A stretch of DNA of 64,000 nucleotides from Rhyacophila brunnea (lineage: Eukaryota; Arthropoda; Insecta; Trichoptera; Rhyacophilidae), in assembly GCA_022495005.1 (NCBI GenBank), contig JAGYXB010000456.1, positions 682,001-746,000 on the forward strand, written 5' to 3'. Below are positions 47,641 to 59,207 of this stretch, one piece after another. Numbering within the stretch: position 1 is the first letter of the stretch; each line of letters starts with the position of its first letter. Below the pieces are notes generated by a model. It saw nothing but the letters and a program-made list of their open reading frames with translations. It was not told the DNA's origin and made no database searches. Position numbers and translations under genes: made by a program.

Positions 47641-48153
47641 TGTCACGGTAAATTTCTCATATCAGGAAGGAGATTTTATATAACAAAAAAAATGATAATG
47701 TAAGTAAATCAACTATCTAATAAATTGATGTCCATGCAAGTTAATTACCTTCTTGAAATAGCATAAAATTGGTATATTTTTGCAATTTTCTCAAAAGTTA
47801 TTCTCTAGATATTAATACCTTTGATTCTAAACTACTCAAATGCACATTTCATGCTTTTTTTGTATTCAGCCGCGTTTAGAATATGTGCAAAAATGTCGAC
47901 AAACAAAACTAATGCGGCCAGCCATGTTTGAGAGAAGTTTTTTGTTGTTTCATCAGAAATAGCGGTACGTGGTCTCATAGAATGGTGTTTTGATTAAAGC
48001 GTATACATTTCGATAACACAATCTGTCCAACCAACATTTAATTTGATAGCAATATTTTCATGTATAGACGGGTAGTTATTGGTACCTTGGTATAAACCAC
48101 AAAAGTCGATTGCTAATATTAACACATTTTTTTTATAGTAATTGGGTAGGACG
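47641..48153. other. Non-coding stretch
   Basis: No feature recognised. Confidence 0.4.
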
Positions 48154-48300
48154 CAAGTAGCTCAACTGATAAAACCCTTTTCCCGGAATCTAAGATAATA
48201 TGTGGGTTTGAGTCCGTCCACCGCCATCTTTAGATTAATAAAGCCTGAGCATAACTTTTTGCACAAGAAACGAGTGGTCCACTTTTCAGCTGTCAAAATC
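48154..48300 (+). repeat. tRNA-derived SINE or tRNA pseudogene
   Basis: A-box TAGCTCAACTG (48168-48178) and B-box GGTTTGAGTCC (48205-48215) are spaced as in a tRNA, but the acceptor ends do not pair well. A SINE-like body with TAATAAAGCCTGAGC follows. A functional tRNA gene is unlikely. Confidence 0.5.
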
Positions 48301-48993
48301 AGATCCCTGATTGCTTGACATATTGATTCGCCCTTTCTCGTTTCAAATTGAATTTAAAAAAATTCTCAAATCAAATATATTAATAAATTATAAATAATAT
48401 ATATTCCTGCTATTCATCAGCTGTCAAAGTCAGACTAGTAAGTCCTTCACATAAAAACTGGTGGTAATATCGATTTCCAAAAAATATGTAACATTTATCT
48501 ATGCATTACATTTGTAGAAGGTGCGTTAAGTAATGCTAGTGTATTATTTATCATGTAACTTATCTATTCAAATCAAACCATTCCCTGTGTGAACACGACA
48601 GACGCGTCAGTATGAGCACTCTATAGAACAATGACAGTTCATACATAGACAACAACGGGAGGGGCGGAAAAAGTAGGACCAGTCGTTGTGAATGTATCGG
48701 CTTTCTACTTGAGTCGGCAATGGTCGTCATACGTCGTATTTTATTTTTAAAAATCTATTAGGTAGGTATGCTTCTAATGTGTTTTAAAAAATATATAAAT
48801 TTAATATTTTCTTTAAAACAGCAAGGCTTCTCATTTACTTTAGTGGCTATCTTAGTAGATGCTAATTGTGAATAAATCACTCATGAAGACCACCGAATCT
48901 AGGAGCGACCAGTACAGAGAGACGAATTCAAGATGCGGCTTGCGGTTTTCCTTTGGCACGGTCACCCGTGTACAGTACACGTCATTTCACATA
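48301..48993. other. Non-coding stretch
   Basis: No gene recognised. The last bases are the TSD of the next element. Confidence 0.4.
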
Positions 48994-49541
48994 CGGGTAT
49001 GCAGTGACGTCCCGTGGGGGTAGGCAGATTGAGCATCGCTTGGGGCGGCAGTTATTTGAAGGGCGGCAAATCGAGATGAATCATTAGGTATACAATTATA
49101 ATAAATAGTACCTACCTAAAGTTAGTAATAACGGAAATATCTTTCCATCAAAAAGTCACCTCACTGGTTGGAAACATAACATATTAATTGACATTAAAGG
49201 TTTAACAGGACTGTAATTTTTTTGTTGGGTTTGCGATGTCTAGTTTACTTCCATTGTCCTTGGACGGAACGTCCTTGATGACCAGTAATGACTCAGGCAA
49301 ATTTGCGAATTATAGGGAGATACATAGGTACCTACTTACCTAATTAAAATACCCTAATATTTTTGCCACTCATTCGCGAGTTTTGAAAGTTGTCAGGTGT
49401 ATTTGTTAAAGTATCTGAAACCGTGGACTCGAAATATTGTCTATTGAAGTAGACATAGCATTTAAATTAGATTTCGTGGTATATATTTTGTTAGTAATGT
49501 ATCTACACAACATATTTCTGTCATGAAAGGATGATAAAAAA

Positions 49542-50023
49542 GGTAACCGGAGAAAATAGAACAGTGACAAAACAGAACATGACAAAACAGAACATGACAA
49601 AACAGAACATGACAAAACAGAACATGACAAAACAGAAAATGACAAAAAAGAACAGCCAGGGGAAAAATGAAACATTAATTTTTGTGGAATCTATTTAGGT
49701 TAGGTTAGATTAGGTCATTATTTCGTTGTACCTAGTCACCCAGTCATTTTGAACATATTATATTGATTAAGATGAAATATCCTAAGCTTGCCGGCAACAC
49801 AGTCCCTTTTATTTGAGGCTTTCTAGCGATTAGGAATGCAGAAATTATGTACTTATATAATTTGATTTATTATGGCGTATTGAAAATCTGTGCTATAAAA
49901 AATCTATCAACATAATAGAGATAGGACAATTTCAATATTAAATTTATATTTTTCCTGAAAGGTCATAGTTATATTAATTTATCGTTGTTCTGTTTTGTCA
50001 CTGTTCTGTTTCGTCATGGAAGC
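49542..50023 (+). mobile_element. GGTTACC-family TIR element, 9-bp TSD, copy 2
   Basis: Starts GGTAACCGGAGAAAATAG, ends TTCGTCATGGAAGC. The flanks GATAAAAAA and GATAAAATA match at 8 of 9. The left terminus contains a 15-bp minisatellite (49561-49655). Uninterrupted sibling of 27781-28634. Confidence 0.82.
49561..49655 (+). repeat. 15-bp minisatellite in a TIR
   Basis: ACAAAACAGAACATG is repeated about six times, the last units diverged. The other end of the element has only single inverted units, so this is a local expansion of a terminal motif. Confidence 0.85.
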
Positions 50024-50100
50024 GATAAAATATACTGTATAAAAATGGGGCTACATTTTGGCACTGCCTAGGGTCGGCATTTTGTATAGGGACGTCACTG

Positions 50101-50691
50101 CGGGTATGGCACCCCTGGGTAAAGGTTTATTCACAGATTTAGGTATATCTAATATTATACATTATAAAAAAAGACTCACAAAAAGAATACAATAAATAAT
50201 TTAAATGTTATTCGCGTATTTGGCAGTTAGCATTAATTTACTGTGATATACCAAACGTAAAATACAATATAAAAGTTACCAATGCTTACTGCAAATGTTA
50301 TGTACCTATCCATAACCCCCCCATATGTGATATCTCCCCAATGACAATAAATTGTGGGGTTGCTGCCAAAAGTTGGTAAGTCCATAATTTAGGTATTTAG
50401 AGTAAACAACGGATTATGCGTGAACATATTATAAATATGTATACTAGAAAAAAAATCTAGGTCATCCGATATATACGAGTATAACATGAAGCATAAAGCA
50501 CAAATAAATTAGCATTATGTCTGATTTTAGAGGGCATGCCAAACTTTCAAATTGCAATTCAAAGTATCTAATTAAGTAGGTACCCATTGTTAACAATATT
50601 CGATCGGTGTGGTTTCGCTTATCGCAATGTACCTACTCAATATTATATTATTGATTAACCCCAATTTATCCACCCTATCTAGCTTTATTAC
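50101..50691. other. Spacer with TIR repeat A, right end
   Basis: Positions 50494-50617 are a copy of repeat A seen at 4-216, ending in the inverted 32-mer (50586-50617). The rest is non-coding. Confidence 0.55.
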
Positions 50692-51542
50692 CAGTGACGT
50701 TCCTAGACAAAATTCCGCCCCTACGCAGTGCCAAAATGCCGCCTCATTTTTTTTTATACAGTACTTTTTATCATCCTTTCATGACTCCAATATCTAAGAA
50801 TTGTATTGTATGGATACATTACTAACAAGATAATATATAGGTATCTACCTATACTACTAAATCTAACTTAAATGCCATCACTCACTCGGTGTCGCTGAGT
50901 TTCAAACCCCGCTATAACACTTTTTCATTATGTTGAGAAAATCAACAAAAACTTTTTGAACCTAAAAGGTTTTTGAATATTTCAGTAGTGTTATAGCGGG
51001 ATTTGATAGCCACATTGATTTTGTTTCATAAATAACAGTTAATTGTAGCGGCTTTTGAAAGAGGCGATAAAATTTTCATGTAGAGATTTTAATAACGAAT
51101 CCAACGATATATATATATCTTAATTATATCAAAAAAAGTGTTATATCGGGTTTTGAAACTCAGCGATACAGTCTGCTTCAATAGACAATATTGCGAATCT
51201 ACCATTTTAGATAGGTACATTTAAAAATACACCTGACAACTTCCATAACTCGCGAGTGACTGTGAAGAACGTGACGTCCAAGGACAACGGAAATATACTA
51301 GACATCGCGAATCTGACAAAAAAATAAAGTCCTGTTGAAAATTGTATAGCACTTATCTAAGTAATAGATATATTTTGTTTCCAACCATTGCGCTGGTTTT
51401 TTTAATGGAAAGATAATTCCGTTATTACTAAATTTATGTAGCTTTCTATATATACCTAATGATTCTCCTCGATTTGCCGCCCTTTGAGTAACTGTCGCCC
51501 CCAAGCGACGCTCAATCTGCCTACCCCTACGGGACGTCACTG
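50692..51542 (-). mobile_element. hAT element, CAGTGACG family, inverted copy with nested element
   Basis: Begins CAGTGACGTTCC and ends GGGACGTCACTG; the flanks TTTATTAC and TGTGTTAC match at 6 of 8. The content is the reverse complement of the 49002-50100 body, without the GGTTACC insertion but with a different TIR insertion at 50889-51169. Confidence 0.88.
50889..51169. mobile_element. Small TIR element nested in a hAT copy
   Basis: Left GTGTCGCTGAGTTTCAAACC and right (inverted) GTATCGCTGAGTTTCAAAAC form TIRs of about 35 bp reaching into TATAACACTTTTT. A third, internal arm GTGTTATAGCGGGATTTGA lies at 50987-51005. The related hAT copy lacks this segment. Non-coding. Confidence 0.75.
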
Positions 51543-51650
51543 TGTGTTACTTCACATATAAACCCTTATACATGAACTAAGCGTCACAACATTACTTACT
51601 TTGTCATATTTATAACATTGTAAATGATTTTAATACCATTCAACTAGGCG

Positions 51651-51790
51651 GCTCTCGTGGTGCAGTGGGTAAGGCGCTGTCCTCCGCCAGAGAGTTCTGG
51701 GTTCGATTCCCGGTGAGGACACAATGTTTATGTGTTTTTCTCAAAGCCTGGGTGTTTGTGATTGTTCAAAATTACTAACAACCACCTTGT
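51651..51790 (+). repeat. tRNA-derived SINE S2
   Basis: The head TCTCGTGGTGCAGTGGGTAA (A-box) and B-box GGTTCGATTCC are near-perfect pol III elements, followed by GTGAGGACACAATGTTTATG and a short body. The acceptor stem does not pair fully, so it is a SINE and not a tRNA gene. It is the best kept tRNA-like head in the window. Confidence 0.8.
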
Positions 51791-51860
51791 ACGAAAAAGC
51801 AATGACGTCATCATGGTTATTAATAATTCTAAAAACAAAAAAATACCATTCAACTTAATG

Positions 51861-52380
51861 AAACATATTTTTTATTCAACGAATAATTCACCAGATTTAA
51901 GAATGCAACATTCTTTTTATTGAACATAGATAATTTGAAAACACTTCTGAGAAAATATAATATAACAAATAGAAAAAATCTTTTTTGAAAAATAAGACAC
52001 CCAGCAAGAATCGAACCTGTATCTCTCGGGATTCGCGCCCACGCACATCGACCACAATGCTAATTGCGACAAATTTTAACTAATGGCTCTTACAGTACTC
52101 TTAACTTAAACAAAACTTGCTAATAATTTATTTAACTTTTTTTATTATTTAACGAATAATTCACAAGATTTAAGAATATAACATTCACAGAGAGTATTGT
52201 AAGATGCATTAGTTAAAATTTGTCGCAATTAGATAGTATGCTGATAGCATTATGGTCGATGTGCGTGGGCGCAAATCCCAATAGAAGCAGGTTCGATTGC
52301 TGCTGGGTGTCGGATTTTTTTTCAAAATATTTTTTTTCTATTGGTTATATGTGTTTTCAAAATATGTACCATTCAACTTG
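51861..52380. repeat. tRNA-foldback element, two modules in inverted arms
   Basis: Left arm: ATTCAACGAATAATTCAC, then AACACTTCTGAGAAAATATA, then a minus-strand tRNA-like module (51990-52065, B-box read inverted from AATCGAACCTG). Right arm: the plus-strand module (52243-52312, GGTTCGATTGC), then TTCTATTGGTTATATGTG. GACAAATTTTAACTAATG (52069-52086) and its inverse (52210-52227) border the spacer. Confidence 0.75.
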
Positions 52381-53223
52381 CTCAAACTTAACTCAGCTCT
52401 CCTCACCGAGTTGTTTCACTGCGGATCGAATTCTCCTGAGGTTCTTTCCCTTTTATTTATACCATATAACAACACTGAAGATTAATATCCACTGAGTCTA
52501 ATTACCGACATATATCTTCCACTGGACCACGTGAAGGATCAGGGCGGACAAATTATCTATATTAACAAAATGTACTTTTAATTTATAAATTATGAAGCTA
52601 GACTAACCTCGTTTGTCTCTTGAAGAAAAATCAAAGTCTATATAATATAATATAGTAGCTTTAATGTTTCACTGATTTACACAAAAGCTTTTCAGTGAGT
52701 ATAGTGCAGTCACGCTATACTCGAGTTAGTCTTGTACAGGAGCTTTTAATATTGTAACTTGTGTGAAAATAGCTTCAGACGCAGGTGCACTTACTTGCAT
52801 TAGAAGCTTTAAGCTCTATTTAATTATTATATTGTGGCTTTGTTGTTTATGTTGATAATTACTTAATTAAAAACAGTATAACATAACTGCTGTATATAGT
52901 ATGTTATTATGCAGGGAAAAATACGTTTGAACTACGAAAGTAAATTAGGTACCATTTTAGTTCCTAAACAGAGCATAATACTATGGTTAAACAAATAATT
53001 TAAACTACTTATAACAAAAACAACCATCTATTTTTTAAATTTTAAAACCCTTAATTCCATAACATCTTTTGCATAATAGAACTGGTAATCATATTATAAT
53101 AGTTAATATTCTGTATGTCAGTGCATTGAAACGTAGTAGTTATAAACTCCTTTTTATAACCGTCATTGTTGCAACACGTTTTGAAGTTTTGTTATAAGTT
53201 TTATTCGATAATCATTATAAATA
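52381..53223. other. Non-coding stretch
   Basis: No gene or repeat recognised. Confidence 0.4.
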
Positions 53224-53710
53224 TTGAATATACATAATTTTAAAAATCTCATGCATAATATACACACTAGAAAAAAATACGACACCCGATGGGACTTGAA
53301 TCTGTATCTGCTGGATTTGCCCCAGTATGCTTTTCCAATTAAGCTACGGGCGTCTTAGTTAATTAAAACGATTTTAACTAGTAGTTGTGACATGAAATGC
53401 TTATCGAATTACGTTATAATGTTGGCTATCAGTTTTAGTATATTATTAAATTAATATAGGTATCAATTAATTCCTTAATTACTAACCGATGTCGTAATTA
53501 ACTAAGATGCTCGTAGCTTAATCGGAAAAGCCAGTATGGTGCAAATCCAGCAGATACATGTTCAAGTCCCGTCGGGTGTCGTATTTTTTCTACAAAATGA
53601 TTTTTTCTGGTGTGTATATGCATGAGATGTTTTCAAATTATGTATATTCAATATAGAATGTAAGATTCCCAAATCTTGTGTCTTATTCGTTGAATAAAAA
53701 AAATAGTTTA
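53224..53710. repeat. tRNA-foldback element, best symmetric copy
   Basis: A minus-strand tRNA-like module (53282-53358) and a plus-strand one (53504-53580) mirror each other, with outer arms AATATACATAATTTTAAAAA / TTTTCAAATTATGTATATT. The plus module has a 7-bp acceptor pairing (GATGCTC with GGGTGTC, including G-U pairs), a GCTT..AAGC D-stem and the B-box GTTCAAGTCC. Non-coding. Confidence 0.78.
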
Positions 53711-54423
53711 TAAATATTTAATACTGGTTCTGATTATTTAGTTACTTAGGTATCTAGGTGCCTCTGGTAGGTAAAGACATCCCCTTAAAATGGTCAATGT
53801 ATGTCGCAATTATTAATAGAACAATACCTACTACATACATATCCACTATAAATTCAAGTGTCAGGCATCTTGTTGGCTTAATTTAATAATTAATAAAATG
53901 CTTACATTTTTTGATAGATTCAATGTTTATAAATTAGTGTTAATAGGATGAAGTTTGCACCAAATAATCTACCAATGCCAAATGACTTTATGACTCAAAA
54001 TGAAATCATTTTTTTTTTCAGCTCCGCTTTCATATATAATTTATTAAAACATAGGGTCAATCCAGATTACTATAATAGTGATAGTTCTTTTCTGTATAAC
54101 TGCATTTCAATATCACTGTAATACAAAGAAATTGATCGTAAAAATACTGTACTTAGCTAAACATTACGTATCTTATTTATACTCCAAGAAGCAATCCAAA
54201 GAGTCAAGAAGACGAGGAATATCGTCATTTATGGTCATTGGTTTCAGATGGTGCTGTAGCGGATTCTATTGGCGCATCATGTTATATAAATTTGTTGTTT
54301 GGAAAGTAAAGGTAGATTAAATTTTAGAACAGTCATTTGAAACACCTGATAATATAGTATATTTTAAAATATGTTTGAATTTACAACCTATTTACAACGC
54401 ATTTTAAATAATATAGGTATACT
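53711..54423. other. Non-coding stretch
   Basis: An 80-codon frame at 54078-54320 has no recognisable feature. No gene called. Confidence 0.35.
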
Positions 54424-54432
54424 GAACAACTA

Positions 54433-54867
54433 CGTATCCGGATACTTGTACGAATGCAGTTCACCATATCCCACTTCACCGTGAAATGACGTATCGGAAA
54501 TATATGGCCATATATTAAAGACCTTTCGACCTCTTGGGGTCGTATTAATAGTACCTACTGTCGTAAAATTCATGTCTTAATAAAACACGGTTTTTGCCAG
54601 TTTACACTTTACAGAAAGTCAGCAGCAAACAAATTTTGAGAAAAAGCGATATACTGGATTGTTTGTTAGGTTAGTATGATTTCATTCTTGAATTATTCAT
54701 GAATTTTGCCAAAATCAGCTATGAAAATTGAATTAATGTTCATATGGAATCTAATAAAATTGGAGATCGTATAGTATACGTATAGAAGATGGTCTTCTCT
54801 TTCCGATAAGAAAGCTTACGGCGAACTGTGCCACGGTTAAATGTCTTACGTACAATTTACATGTAAC
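54433..54867 (+). mobile_element. CCGG-family TIR element, copy 4, 9-bp TSD
   Basis: Starts CGTATCCGGATACTTGTACG, ends CAATTTACATGTAAC. The flanks GAACAACTA and GAACAATTA match at 8 of 9. It carries a reduced GTTAGGTTAG motif at 54664-54673. Uninterrupted counterpart of 19508-20146. Confidence 0.82.
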
Positions 54868-54876
54868 GAACAATTA

Positions 54877-55338
54877 TTGACTACTATGGACAATAATTAT
54901 TACACTTTATATAATATACATAATTACAAGATCATTAAAAATATACTATTAAAAACTACTTACTTACGATATTTAAAAAAATAACCAATCATTATGACAT
55001 AAAAAACAATAATTTTGTATTAATTAAACACCAATAACATTCGATAACACTGATCAGATTATCTATTTTATTATTCTAATTTACAGCCAATAACATGCAA
55101 ATCTGACAGCTGCTGCCATATTTTAACTCAACATATTTTTAATTAAACTCATTACGTATTTCCAGTAAAAGAAAATTATTTTTGTATCGATTACATACTT
55201 ACACAAACACGAAAAACTAGAATATTAAAAAACGTTTTATTATATTATTCTCACAGTTGATTAAGTAAGTTAACAGACGCCATCTTATAATAACATACGA
55301 ACTTTTTTGCCATTACAATAAAAATATTTACTTACATA
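54877..55338. other. Non-coding stretch
   Basis: No feature recognised. Confidence 0.4.
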
Positions 55339-55346
55339 CCTACAAA

Positions 55347-55753
55347 CATGGCCCCCACAAAGAGGGGCCTGGCAGGGCTCTAGCCTGGGGGCCCGGGCTC
55401 AGGAAAGGCCCGGCGTGGCGAATCGACCAGATAAGTGATTTAAACACGCATCACGAATTCTCTCGAATAGTAAAAAAACGTCACGTCCTGCGGTGCTATT
55501 TATTTTCATAATTAGTATTATTTAAAAGCATGTGGTTGTACGATACAATTTTTGATTGTGTATCCAATACTCGACAACTCCATAATTCAAATATACAAAA
55601 AAAACACTGAATATAGGCACACATTAATTTTACCGCGTACACCATTTGGAAAACGCTACTATAGAGCGTCATACTGCCTTTATCTTTAGCGATAGGTAGG
55701 GGGCCCGTCAAAGATCCTAGCCTGGTGGCTCGCTTCATGATGTGGGGGCCATG
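55347..55753. mobile_element. GC-rich hAT-like MITE with exact 8-bp TSD
   Basis: The ends CATGGCCCCCACA and TGTGGGGGCCATG are 13-bp perfect inverted repeats; CCTACAAA flanks both sides (55339-55346 and 55754-55761). AGCCTGG blocks near both ends extend the similarity. At 407 bp it has no transposase. Confidence 0.9.
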
Positions 55754-55994
55754 CCTACAAACGACACACTGTTACTAACACTGTACCTGCAAAGCGTCTA
55801 ATTATTAAATTAACAATTAATCAGGCAACAATTAAATTATTTCAAGCTTACATTAATTATTTAGAATTGTTAAGTTTGTATTGTGCAGTTTTCATTGCAT
55901 GTAAATCAAAAAATATGTTTATAATAATAATTATTGGACAATCAGAATTATATAAAATGGCAACACGTTTAATTATGGAACTCGACGTTGTTAT

Positions 55995-56215
55995 ATATGT
56001 TTATAATTGTCGGCCATTTGCAATTACTTACGTAAACAAACGATTTAACGTCAGAGTGACAGTTGTTACTACATATAAAAATAAAACAACGAGAAATAAC
56101 AATATAATTAAGAGCTAGACGAAGAATCTAGGTTATCACAAGTTTTGTCTTTGTTTTGTTACGCCAAAGAAGTATAACTCGCGCGTACATAAGTACACGC
56201 ACCGATTGTTTTATA
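55995..56215 (+). repeat. Single arm of the long-inverted-repeat element
   Basis: TTGTCGGCCATTTGCAATTA through CGCCAAAGAAGTATA matches 10325-10570 and the inverse of 10980-11270. The terminal GTTGCCTAGGCAAC is absent. Confidence 0.7.
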
Positions 56216-56984
56216 TTATATACGTGACATTTTGTCGATTTAAAGTTACGTCGATATTCTATGCATCTCGGCATAAGACAACAATCTTCAAGGCTTTCGT
56301 ATTGTTATTATCACAGGATTTCGTATTTATTTTTCCAAATTTGGTGGCAATTTTCTTCCAAACTCTAAATCGCTTCGCCTTCACTTTGCCGCCATAACTT
56401 CTTACGTCAGTGGGAATTCGAAAACATTTTTTTCCCGCTAAATCTGTAAAGCAAGAAAAAAAGTTATTAAAATTTCGCAGATTTGAATAAATTTCGCTAC
56501 AGCAGGGGGTGGATTTACCGACTTACTTACGAGATTAAATTAAAAGTTGCAAAGGACTTTTTGTTTCATAATTTTTTCATCATTTAAGTCTGTCGGGAAT
56601 TGAAAAATGTTATATTATAATATTGTATGTGACAGAGTAGTAATGGGAAATGAGTCACTTAAATATAATCATAAGTTTGGATGTCAATTAGATTAAATAT
56701 TTCCTTCTAATTGATTAGTTCGTTCGAGTCACAAAAATTCCTTATCAAAAACGTCCACAAATAAACCCTAAGCAGAGTTTGCCTTCGTTAACGAATAGTG
56801 TTGCCTGAATAATTGAACATAGTGTTTTAGCAATGACCATAGTTTGTCATGGCGTATGCGCAAATAGGATGGTGTACGACTGACTTACGGAAAGTCTCTG
56901 ACTCACATTTCTAAATTCAGTCATTCATGAACGATACATGGGTACATATTATGGGTCTTCTCGCAAGACTCAAAAACTCTCCAA
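56216..56984. other. Non-coding stretch
   Basis: No feature recognised. Confidence 0.4.
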
Positions 56985-57125
56985 ATCAGAATGAAATCAG
57001 CATAAAAAATAAAAAGACGATGTACAAAGGCCATAATATTTAAGTATTTTGCTGACCGATAAGAGCTCATGGATAACACTCGACTTGAAGAGATAAAAAA
57101 CTACAAATATCTGGGATAACTAATT
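56985..57125 (+). pseudogene. LINE RT fragment
   Basis: KNKKTMYKGHNI in one frame and MDNTRLEEIKNYKYLG in another match the K.N..KTK.M, then LE.V..Y.YLG blocks that follow the RT palm of RTE-like elements. Two frames and a stop; dead. Confidence 0.55.
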
Positions 57126-57139
57126 AAATAGCTACATAT

Positions 57140-57555
57140 TTTTTTCTGACTTATATGCGGCATAAATGGAAACTCTGCCATTCTTGGTGGCATTGGCTTG
57201 TGTGTCTCTGATAATTATAGGTAGCGGGGGCATCCGTTGTTTGTTCTCCCAAAGTTGACTCCAGATCATTACACCAGTCAATTCTTGATTGGACATGGTG
57301 GCTTCGCTGGCAGGCTCTTTGAGCTTGGTCTAGTTACCTGTCCAACATGTCCATGTGGCGGAGAAATATAGGATGCAGACCACATAGTCCGGGAAAGTCC
57401 TAAAATGTGTCTGGAAAGGGAAGAGCTGCTCAAGTCGGTTCAACCAGCTGTTGGGCCCATAGGACTCTCCGACCTGGTCGCCACAAAGGCAAATTGTATT
57501 GCATTTAAAAAATTTGTGGCGTCATACTGCCAACGTGAAGATTTCTTCACTTAGA
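57140..57555 (+). pseudogene. R1/Jockey-group LINE, C-terminal zinc-knuckle fragment
   Basis: The frame contains LIGHGGFAGRLFELGLVTCP, then TCPCGGEI, a stop, and DADHIVRESPKMCLEREELL, ending REDFFT and a TAG. The TGHG.F..YL......P.CPCG...D..H....C arrangement is the cysteine/histidine knuckle at the C-terminus of these LINE proteins; one expected Cys is replaced by Ser. Dead copy. Confidence 0.75.
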
Positions 57556-58664
57556 ATGTTCGGCAGTTGTGTATTAATTTTAATTTTTTACTTACTACAA
57601 TTTTTAATATTGCTTCTACGTGGTCATCTCTCCCATGGGTACCTTAACTTAAATCCATGTAAATTCAGTCAAAGCACATTTGAGTTCATGGCGACCTTAG
57701 TCTTGGGAAACTGCTCCTGAGGCATTTCCATTCATAAAAAATGATGCTTCACAGCGAACGTATGAGTGGTCCCGTGATACGCCTGATTAGAACCGGGTGT
57801 AGTGCGGGGCGGATGTGGTGCAGGGTGTATGTGGTTTGGTGGTCCATTAACTTCAATGGTTTCCCAAGGTGCAGAGCTATATACCTGCCATTAGTAATTT
57901 TTCAATTTTTGTTCCTTCATATAGCTGGTAGAACTAACTATGATATGATATCTAAAACTAGACAAGCTAAACTTTCCAAATATACACTACATCACTGAAA
58001 ATCAAGTTATGTGTTTAGTTGTAGTATATTGGCAAAAAGGTTTTAATATGTCTACATTTTGAGAGATCTTACTCCGGTTAGGAATCACTTCTCTAATGTG
58101 ATGACTTTATAAATTTGAGGAATTATGGTTTTATTAAAATGGGATATGTAAAATCTGGAGTTTTTTACAATTAATACCATATTTTTGTACCTTTCATATA
58201 ATAATAAAACCAAATAAATATTTTTTTAATTTATCATACCTAGTTCACTTTAAGCTTTTTCCCATTGCAGTGGTGCAATGTCATATGCAGTTCTCCATTT
58301 TTGACAGCATTTTCCAGAGCAAAAATAAGCTGAGATTAATATTTCCAAAGGTCCTTCAATCGTCCTAATTGGTCTGAAATAAACCAGACGGATATACTAT
58401 AAAATCATTGGCAAAAATATTACAAGAAAATACATTTTTTTAAACTGTGATCTAATTTGAATCTTTGTACTTACACATATTTACTAATATAGTTTAACAT
58501 TAAAAATTATTACTTCAACATGTTTACAACACAATCCTAGTGCGCAATATAAAATATGTATTTTTGATGAATATTATCTTCAAATGTGACCCCCCACCGT
58601 GAATAAAGCGTAAAATGTTCACCCAATGTGTGCTAACAATGCAGACATTCAATCAATTTTTTTA
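57556..58664. other. Non-coding stretch
   Basis: No gene recognised. An 85-codon frame at 57741-57998 has no domain. Confidence 0.35.
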
Positions 58665-58790
58665 ATTGCGCAACGAGGCATGAAAAGGTACTTGCTGATC
58701 ATAGCACGAAAATACTTTCAATGAAACCTAAGGAGGGTCGCAGACTACGGGGTTCGCCAAGTTTGGAGAATTGAACCGCATTATGAATTT
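58665..58790 (+). pseudogene. RTE-type LINE micro-fragment
   Basis: IAQRGMKRYLLIIARKYFQ corresponds to the QRGMERCMLGITRKD block of the RTE copies at 13417 and 40180. Only about 120 bp remain. Confidence 0.5.
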
Positions 58791-59207
58791 GATAATCAGG
58801 TGATAATATGAATACCAATTTCCAGTAAGTTCAACCTTCAGATTAATTAACGCAAATACCAGCTACACTGTACTGCTCCTTTTGGAGTAAATGTGGTGTG
58901 TTGTGGATGTCGATATTATTTGGTTGTGAAATACAAAAATCATTTTAATGGAAAATTTAAGTTTTAATATTAAATAAAGTTAGAATCTTTTTATCATATT
59001 TCATTATTAAAAACTAAACAGTCATGAAAAATGTAACTTGTCAATTCCCACACTACGCATTACTACTACATATTTACTACTTACATTATTACTACTACAT
59101 TACATATTTGGAAACATTCCTTAAAAAATCCTATTTTTTATACATAGTGGGACTTGAACGCATATGGTGGTCGCCAATATTAACGAAATTTAAAATAACA
59201 CTTCTTG

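Larger units (their letters stand above)
49002..50100 (+). mobile_element. hAT element, CAGTGACG family, exact 8-bp TSD, with nested element
   Basis: The left end CAGTGACGTCCC and right end GGGACGTCACTG are perfect 12-bp inverted repeats. CGGGTATG flanks both sides (48994-49001 and 50101-50108). The copy at 50692-51542 lies inverted nearby. The nested GGTTACC-family element occupies 49542-50023. No transposase frame. Confidence 0.93.

Noticed and set aside
49561..49655. CRISPR-like regular repeats
   Set aside because: The units are contiguous without spacers, in an animal genome, and inside a TIR.
49406..49675. 89-codon minus frame with repeated VLSCS
   Set aside because: A by-product of the 15-bp minisatellite in a transposon terminus.
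51651..51725. Functional tRNA gene
   Set aside because: The A and B boxes are good, but the acceptor stem does not pair and a SINE body follows.
54078..54320. 80-codon plus frame
   Set aside because: No domain, no splice context and average composition.
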